Made by a program: the position numbers and the translations under genes | From: Flavobacteriaceae bacterium | GTDB lineage: Bacteria; Bacteroidota; Bacteroidia; Flavobacteriales; Flavobacteriaceae | Reading direction: 5' to 3' | NCBI GenBank assembly: GCA_028279515.1 | Contig: JANQNQ010000004.1 | Location: 372,001 to 436,000 of the forward strand | DNA: 64,000 nt | In this document: in pieces, positions 36,061-44,680 of the stretch | How the letters are laid out: every line of letters starts with the position of its first letter | Numbering within the stretch: the stretch's first letter is position 1 | Notes under the pieces: generated by a model | What the model saw: the letters and a program-made list of their open reading frames with translations, nothing else | What the model was told of the DNA's origin: nothing | Databases searched by the model: none

Positions 36061-36918
36061 ATGACAAAAATTAGGATTGCAGTCCAAAAATCAGGGCGCC
36101 TAAATCAAGACTCATTGGCGCTGTTAAAGGATTGTGGCATTTCTATCGACAACGGCAAGGATCAGCTCAAAGCTTCGGCACGTAACTTTCCGCTAGAGGT
36201 CTTTTACTTGAGAAATGGTGACATTCCACAGTATTTGAGAGATGGAGTGGTAGATATAGCCATTCTTGGTGAAAACACACTCATTGAAAAAGGAGGAGCG
36301 CTACAAGTGGTCGAAAAACTAGGGTTTTCAAAATGCAGGGTCTCTTTGGCTGTTCCAAAGAATGCCAAATACGATTCGATTCAAGACCTTCAAGGAAAAC
36401 GCATCGCCACATCGTATCCCAACACCGTAAAGCAGTATTTAGCAGAAAAAGGAATCGAGGCAGACCTTCACATCATCAATGGCTCGGTTGAAATTGCTCC
36501 CAACATCGGTTTGGCAGATGCTATCTGTGATATTGTTTCAAGCGGAAGCACACTTTTTAAGAACAATCTAAAGGAAGCCGAAGTGATGCTGAAGAGCGAG
36601 GCTGTCTTAACCGTTTCGCCTATGATTTCTGCGGAAGCGAAACAAATATTAGACAAACTGTTGTTCAGGATACGGTCGGTACGGCAAGGAAGACAGAGCA
36701 AATACGTTTTGCTAAATGCGCCCAATGACAAACTCGATGCTATCATCAAGATTCTTCCTGGGATGAAGAGTCCCACGGTACTTCCTTTGGCCGAAGAGGG
36801 ATGGAGTTCAGTACACTCTGTTCTTAACAAAGACCAGTTTTGGGAGATCATCGACGAGCTAAAATTAGCTGGAGCCGAAGGAATCTTAGTGTGTCCCATC
36901 GAAAAGATGGTACTGTAA
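36061..36918 (+). CDS. hisG: ATP phosphoribosyltransferase (long form)
   Basis: First step of histidine synthesis, PRPP plus ATP. 285 residues: two periplasmic-binding-like catalytic domains (RIAVQKSGRLNQDS, DVVDIAILGENTLIEKG-like, IVSSGSTLFKNNLKEA PRPP loop) and a C-terminal ACT-like domain (about 210-285, YVLLNAPNDKLDAII, LPGMKSPTVLPLA) that binds histidine for feedback inhibition. Because this domain is present, no HisZ is needed. The gene starts 35 bases after the attenuator tail. Confidence 0.96.
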   Translation: MTKIRIAVQKSGRLNQDSLALLKDCGISIDNGKDQLKASARNFPLEVFYLRNGDIPQYLRDGVVDIAILGENTLIEKGGALQVVEKLGFSKCRVSLAVPKNAKYDSIQDLQGKRIATSYPNTVKQYLAEKGIEADLHIINGSVEIAPNIGLADAICDIVSSGSTLFKNNLKEAEVMLKSEAVLTVSPMISAEAKQILDKLLFRIRSVRQGRQSKYVLLNAPNDKLDAIIKILPGMKSPTVLPLAEEGWSSVHSVLNKDQFWEIIDELKLAGAEGILVCPIEKMVL

Positions 36919-36941
36919 CCAACCTTATCACAACAACAATC

Positions 36942-38225
36942 ATGAAAAAGATCATCAACCCAACAAAAGCAAGCTGGTCTAAAATACTACGAAGACCAAC
37001 GCAAACCGTTGAAGACATTGAGGCGACAGTAACCGAAGTATTCAATGAAGTGCGTATCAAAGGAGATGAGGCCATCAAGAAATATACATCTTTATTTGAT
37101 GGGGTAATGTTAGATACCATTGAAGTTTCAAAAGCAGAGGTACAAGAAGCCGAGACTCAAATAAGCGAAGAATTAAAAGGAGCCATTCAATTGGCCAAAG
37201 GAAACATTGAACGTTTTCACGCAGCACAGAAGACTGAAAAAGTAAGCGTGCGAACAATGGCAGGTGTTGAGTGTTGGCAAGAAAAAAGACCGATCCAAAG
37301 GGTCGGACTCTATATTCCTGGCGGAACGGCCCCTTTGTTTTCAACCATACTGATGTTGGCCATTCCTGCAAGATTGGCGGGTTGCGAGGAAATCGTTCTT
37401 TGCACACCACCAAACCAAAAGGGGAAAGTGAATCCAGCTATTCTATATACGGCAAACCTGTGTGGTGTGACGAAAATCTGTAAAGTAGGAGGGATTCAAG
37501 CCATTGGCGCAATGACGTTCGGAACTCAAAGCATTCCTGAGGTGTACAAGATATTTGGACCAGGGAATCAATTTGTCACAGTAGCAAAACAATTAGCCAC
37601 CAAGTTTGGTGTGGCTATCGACATGCCTGCCGGTCCGTCAGAACTTTTGGTGCTCGCTGACGACAGTGCCAACGCATCGTTCGTGGCTTCAGATCTCTTG
37701 AGCCAAGCCGAACATGGTACTGATAGCCAGGTGATCTTGGTCACAACTTCGAACAAAATGCTTGACGCAGTGTCTAAAGAAGTTGATGCTCAGATTCAAG
37801 CGTTACCACGAAAGGAGATCGCCGAACAAGCGATTGAAAATTCCAAGTTGATTTTCACAGAGGATAAGGAAACCGCTATGGAACTCATTAACCAATATGG
37901 TCCAGAACACTTCATTCTTTGTGTAGAAGATGAATCTTTTTACCTAGACAAGCTTCAAAATGCAGGATCGGTGTTTATAGGAAACTATACGCCAGAGAGT
38001 GCTGGAGATTACGCTTCAGGAACCAATCACACACTGCCAACCAATGGATACGCCAAACAATACAGCGGTGTTAATCTCGACAGCTTTTTAAAAAGCATGA
38101 CTTTCCAAAGAATTTCTGCGGAAGGTATCCAAAATATAGGAGCTTCCATTGAATTGATGGCCGAAGCCGAAGGATTACAGGCCCATAAGAATGCAGTAAC
38201 ACTTCGATTGGAGAGTTTGAGGTGA
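36942..38225 (+). CDS. hisD: histidinol dehydrogenase
   Basis: Last two oxidations, histidinol to histidine. 427 residues from ATG 36942; the upstream frame overlapping hisG is not family-like. Motifs: GLYIPGGTAPLFSTILML, FGPGNQFVTVAK, DMPAGPSELLVLAD, DLLSQAEHGTDSQ (zinc Gln/His) and GPEHFILC with GNYTPESAGDYASGTNHTLP. It lies 23 bases after hisG. Confidence 0.97.
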   Translation: MKKIINPTKASWSKILRRPTQTVEDIEATVTEVFNEVRIKGDEAIKKYTSLFDGVMLDTIEVSKAEVQEAETQISEELKGAIQLAKGNIERFHAAQKTEKVSVRTMAGVECWQEKRPIQRVGLYIPGGTAPLFSTILMLAIPARLAGCEEIVLCTPPNQKGKVNPAILYTANLCGVTKICKVGGIQAIGAMTFGTQSIPEVYKIFGPGNQFVTVAKQLATKFGVAIDMPAGPSELLVLADDSANASFVASDLLSQAEHGTDSQVILVTTSNKMLDAVSKEVDAQIQALPRKEIAEQAIENSKLIFTEDKETAMELINQYGPEHFILCVEDESFYLDKLQNAGSVFIGNYTPESAGDYASGTNHTLPTNGYAKQYSGVNLDSFLKSMTFQRISAEGIQNIGASIELMAEAEGLQAHKNAVTLRLESLR

Positions 38226-38229
38226 CTAG

Positions 38230-38280
38230 ATTTGAGTACAGTGTATTAAGATGTCAGTTCGAGCGCAGTCGAGAACAATC
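38230..38280 (+). repeat. interspersed repeat, module A (copy 1)
   Basis: A stretch of the form GAGTACAgtGTATTAAG followed by TGTCAGTTCGAGCGCAGTC and GAGAAC. Near copies occur at 41401, 42902 and 50755. It forms an imperfect hairpin (TTCGA / TCGAgAA). It fills part of the 123-base gap between hisD and hisC. Confidence 0.8.
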
Positions 38281-38348
38281 AAAAACCATTAGGCACTTGA
38301 TCTGATAGAAGAACTAAAAAATAAGCAATAGTCAATAAAAAATAGAAA

Positions 38349-39398
38349 ATGAACAATCTGTTCAACATACAAAACCTAGTAAGAGAAAACGTTGCTCGTC
38401 TGAAGCCCTATAGCTCGGCGAGAGACGAATTCAAAGAGTTTGACAAGGACATGGTATTTCTGGATGCGAATGAAAACCCGTTTGAAAATGGAGTCAACCG
38501 CTACCCAGACCCACAACAAAGAATCCTAAAGCAAGTGTTGGCTGGGCAAAAGGATGTTTCATCCGATCAGATTTTACTTGGTAATGGATCTGATGAAGTA
38601 TTGGATTTGATTTTTAGAGCTTTCTGCGAACCAAAAGTTGACAACATCATCACATTGCCACCAACCTACGGAATGTATAAAGTGTTAGCCGCAACCAATG
38701 ATATAGACAACCGTGAAGTCCTATTGACTCAGAATTTTGAACCCGATGTACCCGCAATTCTTCAAACCGCTGATGAGCGTTCAAAGCTGTTATTTCTCTG
38801 TTCACCTAACAACCCAACGGCAAACTGCTTCGATGTGGACAGTGTCGAAAAATTGGTGAGACAATTCAAAGGGATCGTTGTAATTGATGAGGCCTACATA
38901 GACTTTGTAATTGGTAGGGGCAGTTGGACAAAGAAGTTAGAACAGTATCCAAACCTGATTGTTACCCAAACCTTGTCAAAAGCCTATGGTTTGGCAGGAA
39001 TAAGGTTGGGTGTTTGTTACGCTTCCGCAGAAATTATTTCAGTGCTCAACAAGATCAAACCGCCGTATAATGTAAACGAACTCACACAACGGCGAGCTTT
39101 GACCCGAATAGAAAATGAAGATGCCGTGCAAAAGGAAGTCGCGCAGATCAGGAGTGAGAGAGAGAAGCTCTTTATCGAATTGGTCAAGATTCCGCTTGTC
39201 AAAATGGTGTATCCTTCTGACGCAAATTTCATCTTAGTAAAGGTTGACGACGCTACGAAACGGTATGATCAATTGATCGAAAAAGGAATAGTCATTAGAA
39301 ACCGAACCACACAACCTTTGTGTGAGAACACACTGCGCTTTACGGTCGGAAAACCTGAAGAGAACAAAAAATTGATAGCTACGCTATTGAAAATGTAA
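38349..39398 (+). CDS. hisC: histidinol-phosphate aminotransferase
   Basis: PLP enzyme of class I/II, converting imidazole-acetol phosphate to histidinol phosphate. 349 residues. DANENPFENGVNRYPDPQ is the HisC substrate-binding N-terminus; LGNGSDEVLDLI, SPNNPTAN, VIDEAYIDF and the PLP lysine in TQTLSKAYGLAGIRLG follow. The C-terminal LRFTVGKPEENKKLI contains the substrate-binding Arg. Confidence 0.96.
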   Translation: MNNLFNIQNLVRENVARLKPYSSARDEFKEFDKDMVFLDANENPFENGVNRYPDPQQRILKQVLAGQKDVSSDQILLGNGSDEVLDLIFRAFCEPKVDNIITLPPTYGMYKVLAATNDIDNREVLLTQNFEPDVPAILQTADERSKLLFLCSPNNPTANCFDVDSVEKLVRQFKGIVVIDEAYIDFVIGRGSWTKKLEQYPNLIVTQTLSKAYGLAGIRLGVCYASAEIISVLNKIKPPYNVNELTQRRALTRIENEDAVQKEVAQIRSEREKLFIELVKIPLVKMVYPSDANFILVKVDDATKRYDQLIEKGIVIRNRTTQPLCENTLRFTVGKPEENKKLIATLLKM

Positions 39399-39665
39399 AA
39401 TGATAAATGTAAAAGTGAAAAGTGAGGCCGGAAGTTGGATGTTAGAAACTAGAAACCAGAAACAACAGAAACAACAGAAACATAACTAAACAAGGGATAA
39501 AGAATGGAGAACAGGGAATAGCAAAAAGCGAAGAGTGGTTTGAAGAACATTCGTGAATTTGTGGCCTATATCAAAAGAACCAGGTACAAAGAATAAAGAA
39601 TAAAGAATAAAGAATAAAGAATAACCTCTCAATACTCACATCTCATATCTCAATACTAAATAACC
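39399..39665 (+). repeat. 267-base intergenic low-complexity region with a heptamer array
   Basis: Between hisC and hisB. It holds A-rich repeats (ACAACAGAAA), a fragment of module C (CATTCGTGAATTTGTGGCC near 39550), five exact copies of AAAGAAT at 39588-39622, and then a piece of the ATCTCAATACT module before hisB. No ORF, promoter or terminator was recognised. Confidence 0.75.
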
Positions 39666-40802
39666 ATGAAAAAGAAAGTACTATTTATAGATCGAGACGG
39701 AACCATCATCAAGGAAACTGCTGATGAGCAGATTGATGCGTTCGAAAAGATGATCTTTTATCCGAAGGCGTTCACCTATTTGGGGAAAATTGCTCAAGAA
39801 TTAGACTATGAACTCGTCATGATCACCAATCAAGACGGATTGGGGACAGATAGTTTTCCGGAAGAAACCTTTTGGCCCGTTCATAACTTTATTCTCAAGT
39901 CCTTTGAGAATGAAGGAGTCGTTTTTGACAAGGTATTTCTGGACAGAACCTTTCCCCATGAAAACAAGGACACCCGAAAACCCGGAACTGGGCTGCTTAC
40001 CGAATATTTTTCCGAAGCGTACGATCTTAAGAATTCCTTTGTGATTGGCGACCGCCTTACCGATATGGAACTAGCCAAGAACCTTGGAGGCAAAGGAATC
40101 TTCATAAATGATAACACCAACTTGGGTACAGGAGAGATTACGATAAAGCGTGATGAATTGGATCAATACATTGCACTTGAAAGTAACGACTGGCAGCGCA
40201 TTTATGAGTTTTTAAAATTGGAGGACAGAACGGCCAATATCGTAAGAAAGACCAACGAAACCGACATTTCTATTTCCCTAAACCTTGACGGAACCGGTAA
40301 GAGTGATATCGACACAGGTATTGCATTCTTTGACCATATGCTGGATCAACTCGCCAGACACGGGCAAATGGACCTTTCCATTCGTGTAAAAGGAGATCTC
40401 GAAGTCGACGAACATCACACAATAGAAGACACGGCGATTGCCCTTGGAGAGGTATTCAGCAATGCATTGGGCAATAAACTAGGAATCGAACGCTATGGCT
40501 TTTGTCTGCCTATGGATGATTGTTTAGCGCAGGTAGCTATTGACTTTGGAGGAAGAAACTGGTTAGTGTGGGAGGCTGACTTTAAACGTGAAATGATTGG
40601 TAAGATGCCTACAGAAATGTTCTATCATTTCTTTAAGTCGTTCACCGATGGTGCTAAGGCCAATCTTAATATCAAAGCCGAAGGCACCAACGAGCATCAT
40701 AAGATCGAAGCCATCTTTAAGGCGTTTGCCAAGGCCATTAAAGTGGCAGTAAAACGAGATACAGAAAAGATGATATTACCATCAACCAAAGGAATGTTAT
40801 AA
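39666..40802 (+). CDS. hisB: bifunctional histidinol-phosphatase / imidazoleglycerol-phosphate dehydratase
   Basis: 378 residues. N-terminal HAD phosphatase (about 1-165): FIDRDGTII with Asp9 and Asp11, [10 protein letters not shown], and [15 protein letters not shown]-terminal dehydratase (about 190-378): [30 protein letters not shown] and [15 protein letters not shown], the histidine clusters that bind manganese. The fusion covers steps 6 and 8, like the enterobacterial HisB. hisH starts 1 base after the stop. Confidence 0.96.
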   Translation: MKKKVLFIDRDGTIIKETADEQIDAFEKMIFYPKAFTYLGKIAQELDYELVMITNQDGLGTDSFPEETFWPVHNFILKSFENEGVVFDKVFLDRTFPHENKDTRKPGTGLLTEYFSEAYDLKNSFVIGDRLTDMELAKNLGGKGIFINDNTNLGTGEITIKRDELDQYIALESNDWQRIYEFLKLEDRTANIVRKTNETDISISLNLDGTGKSDIDTGIAFFDHMLDQLARHGQMDLSIRVKGDLEVDEHHTIEDTAIALGEVFSNALGNKLGIERYGFCLPMDDCLAQVAIDFGGRNWLVWEADFKREMIGKMPTEMFYHFFKSFTDGAKANLNIKAEGTNEHHKIEAIFKAFAKAIKVAVKRDTEKMILPSTKGML

Positions 40803-40803
40803 A

Positions 40804-41403
40804 ATGAAGATTGTCATTATAGATTACGGCGCAGGAAACATCAAAAGCATTCAATTTGCCATCAAGCGATTGGGATATGAAGCGGTACTCAGCAATGATC
40901 CTGAAGAGATTCGACAGGCAGACAAAGTAATATTCCCAGGAGTGGGTGAGGCGAGTAGTGCCATGAAGAAACTCAGGGATTCTGGATTAGATGTGCTTAT
41001 TCCGACTTTAAAACAGCCTGTGATCGGAATATGTTTAGGCATGCAGTTAATGAGCAATGGCTCAGAAGAAGGAAAGACCAAAGGGCTAGGCATTTTTGAC
41101 GTTGATGTTGTGAAGTTCAATCACGGAGTTAAAGTACCGCAGATCGGTTGGAATCAGATCGCAAACTTGAAGTCCGAACTTTTCGAAGGAATCCAAGAAC
41201 AAGAATTTATGTATTTGGTGCACAGCTATTACGCACCACTTTGTAAAGAGACCATCGCCGAAACCACCTACGGAATAACGTATGCCACAGCATTGCAGAA
41301 GGACAACTTTTACGGCGTGCAATTTCACCCCGAAAAGAGTAGTAGCGCAGGCGAAAAGATATTAGAGAATTTCCTGAAGCTAGATGTGAGTAGTGCGTAT
41401 TGA
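40804..41403 (+). CDS. hisH: imidazole glycerol phosphate synthase glutaminase subunit
   Basis: 199 residues, class I glutamine amidotransferase that feeds ammonia to HisF. Catalytic triad: nucleophile Cys in GICLGMQLM (about residue 79), and His/Glu in YGVQFHPEKSS. It is separated from hisF by hisA and a DinB gene. Confidence 0.96.
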   Translation: MKIVIIDYGAGNIKSIQFAIKRLGYEAVLSNDPEEIRQADKVIFPGVGEASSAMKKLRDSGLDVLIPTLKQPVIGICLGMQLMSNGSEEGKTKGLGIFDVDVVKFNHGVKVPQIGWNQIANLKSELFEGIQEQEFMYLVHSYYAPLCKETIAETTYGITYATALQKDNFYGVQFHPEKSSSAGEKILENFLKLDVSSAY

Positions 41404-41642
41404 GTACAAAGTATTAGGATGTCAGTTCGAGCACTACCGAGGACAAAATGTGTTTTGTTCGAAGGTATCTGGTGAAACCAGTCGAGAACAATTCGTAATA
41501 CGAAAAGCTAAATTCTAGAGGTAAAAGTGAAAAGCCAAGAGTAACAATATTACATTCGTGAACTTGCCCGAATGGCACAGGCGGGTTCGTGGCAAATGGA
41601 GACCAAAAAACTAACAACTAAGAACCAAGAATCAACAACTAA
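41401..41642 (+). repeat. composite interspersed repeat (copy 2, nearly full)
   Basis: In the hisH-hisA gap. It begins inside the last codons of hisH with TGAGTACAAAGTATTAGGA, then module A (TGTCAGTTCGAGCACTACC), a hairpin ACAAAAtgtgTTTTGT, the CTGGTgaaACCAG hairpin with GTCGAGAACAATTCGTAAT (module B), and module C (CATTCGTGAACTTGCCCG, AATGGCACAGGCGG), ending in an A-rich CAACAACTAA tract before the hisA ATG. Homologous to 42886-43080 over about 180 bases. Confidence 0.85.
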
Positions 41643-42371
41643 ATGAGAATCATCCCAGCCATAGACATTATTGAAGGAAAGTGTGTGCGTCTCTCCAAAG
41701 GAGATTATAGCACTAAGAAAGTGTACAATGAAAATCCGTTGGAGGTGGCCAAAGAATTTGAAGATCATGGCATTCAACATTTGCACTTGGTAGATCTTGA
41801 TGGAGCCAAGAGCAAGCATATCGTTAACTATAAGATTCTTGAGAGCATTGCATCCAAAACAAACCTGAAGATTGATTTTGGTGGCGGACTCAAATCTGAC
41901 GAAGACCTGCACATTGCCTTTGAAAGTGGTGCGCAGCAAATTACAGGTGGAAGCATCGCTGTTAAAGACCGAAACACCTTTGTCAAATGGATCGAGCGTT
42001 ATGGTAATGAAAAGATCATTTTGGGAGCTGACGCTAACGATCGAAAGATCGCGGTTGGCGGTTGGCTAGAAGATTCTGATGAAGACTTAATTCCTTTCAT
42101 CCAGAAATATCAGGAGGAAGGTATAGTCTATGTAATCTGCACCGACATCAGTAAGGACGGAATGTTACAAGGTCCATCTTTCGAGTTATATGACGAGATC
42201 ATTAAAAAGTCAGATAGTAGTTTAAAGTTGATTGCTTCTGGAGGTATTTCTACCTTTGATGAACTACCACGCTTGGCCGATTTGGGCTGCGAAGGCACCA
42301 TCATTGGAAAGGCAATTTACGAAGGCAGGATTAGCCTTAAACAATTAGAACAATTTATTTTGAATGTATAA
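41643..42371 (+). CDS. hisA: ProFAR isomerase
   Basis: 242 residues, TIM barrel for the Amadori rearrangement of ProFAR to PRFAR. Catalytic Asp in [19 protein letters not shown] (residue 8) and in [17 protein letters not shown]. Phosphate loops [12 protein letters not shown] and [12 protein letters not shown]. It overlaps the next gene by a few bases depending on its start. Confidence 0.96.
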   Translation: MRIIPAIDIIEGKCVRLSKGDYSTKKVYNENPLEVAKEFEDHGIQHLHLVDLDGAKSKHIVNYKILESIASKTNLKIDFGGGLKSDEDLHIAFESGAQQITGGSIAVKDRNTFVKWIERYGNEKIILGADANDRKIAVGGWLEDSDEDLIPFIQKYQEEGIVYVICTDISKDGMLQGPSFELYDEIIKKSDSSLKLIASGGISTFDELPRLADLGCEGTIIGKAIYEGRISLKQLEQFILNV

Positions 42372-42885
42372 TATGGAAAATATCGTTGTTTCAGAGTTTA
42401 CCGAAAACGCCATCTATCGCCTAGATGAGAGCACGCGAATGGTAAAACAAGCGCTGTCTAAGATTGGAGAAGAACATATTTGGAAACGTCCCAACGGCAT
42501 TTCGAACAGTATTGGCAATCTCATTTTGCATCTCTGCGGAAACATTACCCAATACGCCATTGCTTCTTTGGGAGAAGTAGAAGATCAACGTGAGAGAGAT
42601 GCAGAGTTCGAAGCCAAGGAGGGATACACAAAAGATCAGCTACTGGAGAAGCTTGTAGCAACGGTTGAAAAAGCAAAGGAAACGATTACGCGCACAAGTC
42701 ATGAACAGTGGATAAAGAAAAGGGAAGTACAAGGATTTAATTTTTCAGGTATCGGAATCGTCATGCACGTCGTAGAACATTATTCCTATCATACAGGGCA
42801 GATCGCCTTTTGGGTAAAGCAGATGAAGGCAGAGGATCTAGGTTTCTACGACGGATTTGATTTGAACATCAAGAATGAGGATTAG
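42364..42885 (+). CDS. DinB-like (DUF1572-type) protein inside the his operon
   Basis: 173 residues (170 if started at the ATG at 42373, which directly follows the hisA stop). Four-helix DinB fold with metal His: [15 protein letters not shown] (about residue 55) and [21 protein letters not shown] (about 140). Family members act in thiol-dependent transfer reactions or have unknown roles. No known histidine step requires it, so its place is either hitchhiking or a repair/detoxification role tied to the pathway. Confidence 0.83.
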   Translation: MYNMENIVVSEFTENAIYRLDESTRMVKQALSKIGEEHIWKRPNGISNSIGNLILHLCGNITQYAIASLGEVEDQRERDAEFEAKEGYTKDQLLEKLVATVEKAKETITRTSHEQWIKKREVQGFNFSGIGIVMHVVEHYSYHTGQIAFWVKQMKAEDLGFYDGFDLNIKNED

Positions 42886-43227
42886 TATTGAGATGTGAGA
42901 TGTGAGTACAAAGTATTAAGATGTCAGTTCGAGCGCAGTCGAGAACAAAAGCATTTGGTGAAACCAGTCAAGAACAATTCGTAATAAGAAAAAGCTAGAC
43001 CCTACAAGTAAAAGCGAAAAGCCAAGAGTAGCCATATCTCATTCGTGAACTTGCCGAATGGCACAGGCGGCTTAGTGGTGAGTAGAAAAAAATAAAAAAT
43101 AGCATTCGAGCATTAGTGGCACAAACAATAAGAGATTAATAATAGCCTTAACAATCAACAACCAACAACTAATAACCAACAACTAATAACCAAGAACTAA
43201 TAACCAAGAACTAAGAACTAACAAACC
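42886..43227 (+). repeat. 342-base gap with composite repeat (copy 3) and A-rich leader repeat
   Basis: Between the DinB gene and hisF. It has GAGATGTGAGATGTGAGTACAAAG, module A (TGTCAGTTCGAGCGCAGTC), module B (TTTGGTGAAACCAGTCAAG), GTAAAAGcGAAAAGCCAAGAG, and module C (CATTCGTGAACTTGCC, GAATGGCACAGGCGG) at 42901-43075. From 43160 an array of 14-base units CAACAACTAATAAC / CAAGAACTAATAAC (four copies) leads to the hisF ATG. No gene is seen in it. Confidence 0.85.
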
Positions 43228-43983
43228 ATGTTAACAAAACGAATCATACCGTGTCTAGATATCAAAAACGGACGTACCGTTAAGGGCATCAATTTTGTAG
43301 ACCTTCGGGATGCCGGAGACCCTGTTGAATTGGCCGAGATCTACGCAAAAACAGGAGCCGATGAGCTAGTGTTCTTAGACATTTCGGCTACTGAAGAGCG
43401 ACGTAAGACACTTGCCAAACTTGTATTGAGAGTGGCCGAAAAAGTGAATATTCCGTTTACCGTGGGTGGTGGAATAAGTTCTGTGGAAGACGTAGACATC
43501 CTTTTGAAATGCGGAGCAGACAAAGTATCGATTAACTCTTCCGCAGTAAAAAATCCGCAATTGATCAATGATCTAGTGGCAAAGTTTGGTTCGCAATGTA
43601 TTGTCGTAGCCATTGATGCCAAACAGATAGACAAACAATGGAAGGTGCATCTAGTGGGAGGAAAAGTACCTACAGAACTGGATCTTTTTGAATGGGCACA
43701 AGAAGTGCAAGATAGAGGGGCCGGAGAGATTCTGTTTACTTCTATGGACAATGACGGAACCAAAGATGGTTTTGCCAATGAGGCGCTAGCGCGACTATCC
43801 AATAGTTTACACATACCGATAATTGCCTCGGGCGGCGCTGGAAACATCCAGCATTTTGTTGACACCTTCAAAGATGGAAAGGCTGACGCAGCCTTGGCTG
43901 CAAGTGTATTCCACTTTAAAGAAATAGCCATTAATGACTTGAAGCAGTCATTAAAAGACAATAACATCCCAGTACGAATTTAA
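43228..43983 (+). CDS. hisF: imidazole glycerol phosphate synthase cyclase subunit
   Basis: 251 residues, TIM barrel making imidazole glycerol phosphate and AICAR from PRFAR with ammonia from HisH. Catalytic Asp in [18 protein letters not shown] (residue about 11) and [15 protein letters not shown] (about 130). [20 protein letters not shown] and [10 protein letters not shown] are the phosphate sites. Confidence 0.97.
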   Translation: MLTKRIIPCLDIKNGRTVKGINFVDLRDAGDPVELAEIYAKTGADELVFLDISATEERRKTLAKLVLRVAEKVNIPFTVGGGISSVEDVDILLKCGADKVSINSSAVKNPQLINDLVAKFGSQCIVVAIDAKQIDKQWKVHLVGGKVPTELDLFEWAQEVQDRGAGEILFTSMDNDGTKDGFANEALARLSNSLHIPIIASGGAGNIQHFVDTFKDGKADAALAASVFHFKEIAINDLKQSLKDNNIPVRI

Positions 43984-43992
43984 ATAGGAAAC

Positions 43993-44589
43993 ATGAATAT
44001 TGATTTTCAAAAAAATAGTGACGGATTGGTGCCGGCGATCATTCAAGACGCTGCAACAAAAAATATTCTAATGCTCGGTTATATGAACGCCGAAGCCTAT
44101 GAAAAAACGATTGAAACAAAAAAGGTGACCTTCTTTAGTCGTAGCAAGCAAAGGCTTTGGACAAAAGGAGAGGAGAGCGGAAACTTTCTCGAACTGATTG
44201 ACTTAAAGCTCGATTGCGATCGAGATACGTTGTTGGTAATGGTAAATCCCGTCGGACCCACTTGCCATACAGGAACAGACACGTGCTGGGCGCAAAAGAA
44301 TGAGCAGACCTTTGGCTTTCTGTCCGAACTTGAGGCAATCATTACTGACCGTAAGGAAAGTCCAGAACAAGAAGGAAGTTATGTCTCCTCTTTGTTCAGA
44401 AAAGGGATTAACAAGATCGCTCAGAAAGTAGGGGAAGAGGCTGTAGAAACTGTTATTGAAGCAAAGGACAGCAATGACGATCTATTTCTCAATGAGAGTG
44501 CAGATCTACTGTTTCACTATCTGATTTTGTTACAGGCCAAGGGGTATAAGCTTAAAGATATTGTCAATGTTTTAAAAGCAAGGCATTAA
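43993..44589 (+). CDS. hisIE: bifunctional phosphoribosyl-AMP cyclohydrolase / phosphoribosyl-ATP pyrophosphatase
   Basis: 198 residues, steps 2 and 3. N-terminal HisI (1-105): MLGYMNAEAYEKT, FFSRSKQRLWTKGEESGN and zinc cysteines in CDRDTLL, PTCHTGTDTCW. C-terminal HisE (about 110-198): SYVSSLFRKGINKIAQKVGEEAVETVIEA and ESADLLFHYLILL. It closes the operon. Confidence 0.97.
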   Translation: MNIDFQKNSDGLVPAIIQDAATKNILMLGYMNAEAYEKTIETKKVTFFSRSKQRLWTKGEESGNFLELIDLKLDCDRDTLLVMVNPVGPTCHTGTDTCWAQKNEQTFGFLSELEAIITDRKESPEQEGSYVSSLFRKGINKIAQKVGEEAVETVIEAKDSNDDLFLNESADLLFHYLILLQAKGYKLKDIVNVLKARH

Positions 44590-44603
44590 TTGTTGTAAAA
44601 ACA

Positions 44604-44637
44604 AAGGCCGCCCGCTCATAGGTACGGACGGCCTTCT
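44604..44637 (+). terminator. candidate terminator of the his operon
   Basis: AAGGCCGCCCG (44604-44614) against CGGACGGCCTT (44625-44635) with one internal mismatch. The T tail is short (CTTCTTAC), so termination may be partial or Rho-assisted. Confidence 0.6.
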
Positions 44638-44680
44638 TACGCTGGGTTATTGCGGTTAGCCAAGCGTTTTTTCAATTCTC

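Noticed and set aside
36840-36941. 34-codon extension of hisD
   Set aside because: It lies within hisG in another frame and lacks HisD features; ATG 36942 fits the family.
41401-43227. Repeat copies as insertion sequences
   Set aside because: No transposase frame, no clear target duplications; modules are short and hairpin-bearing.
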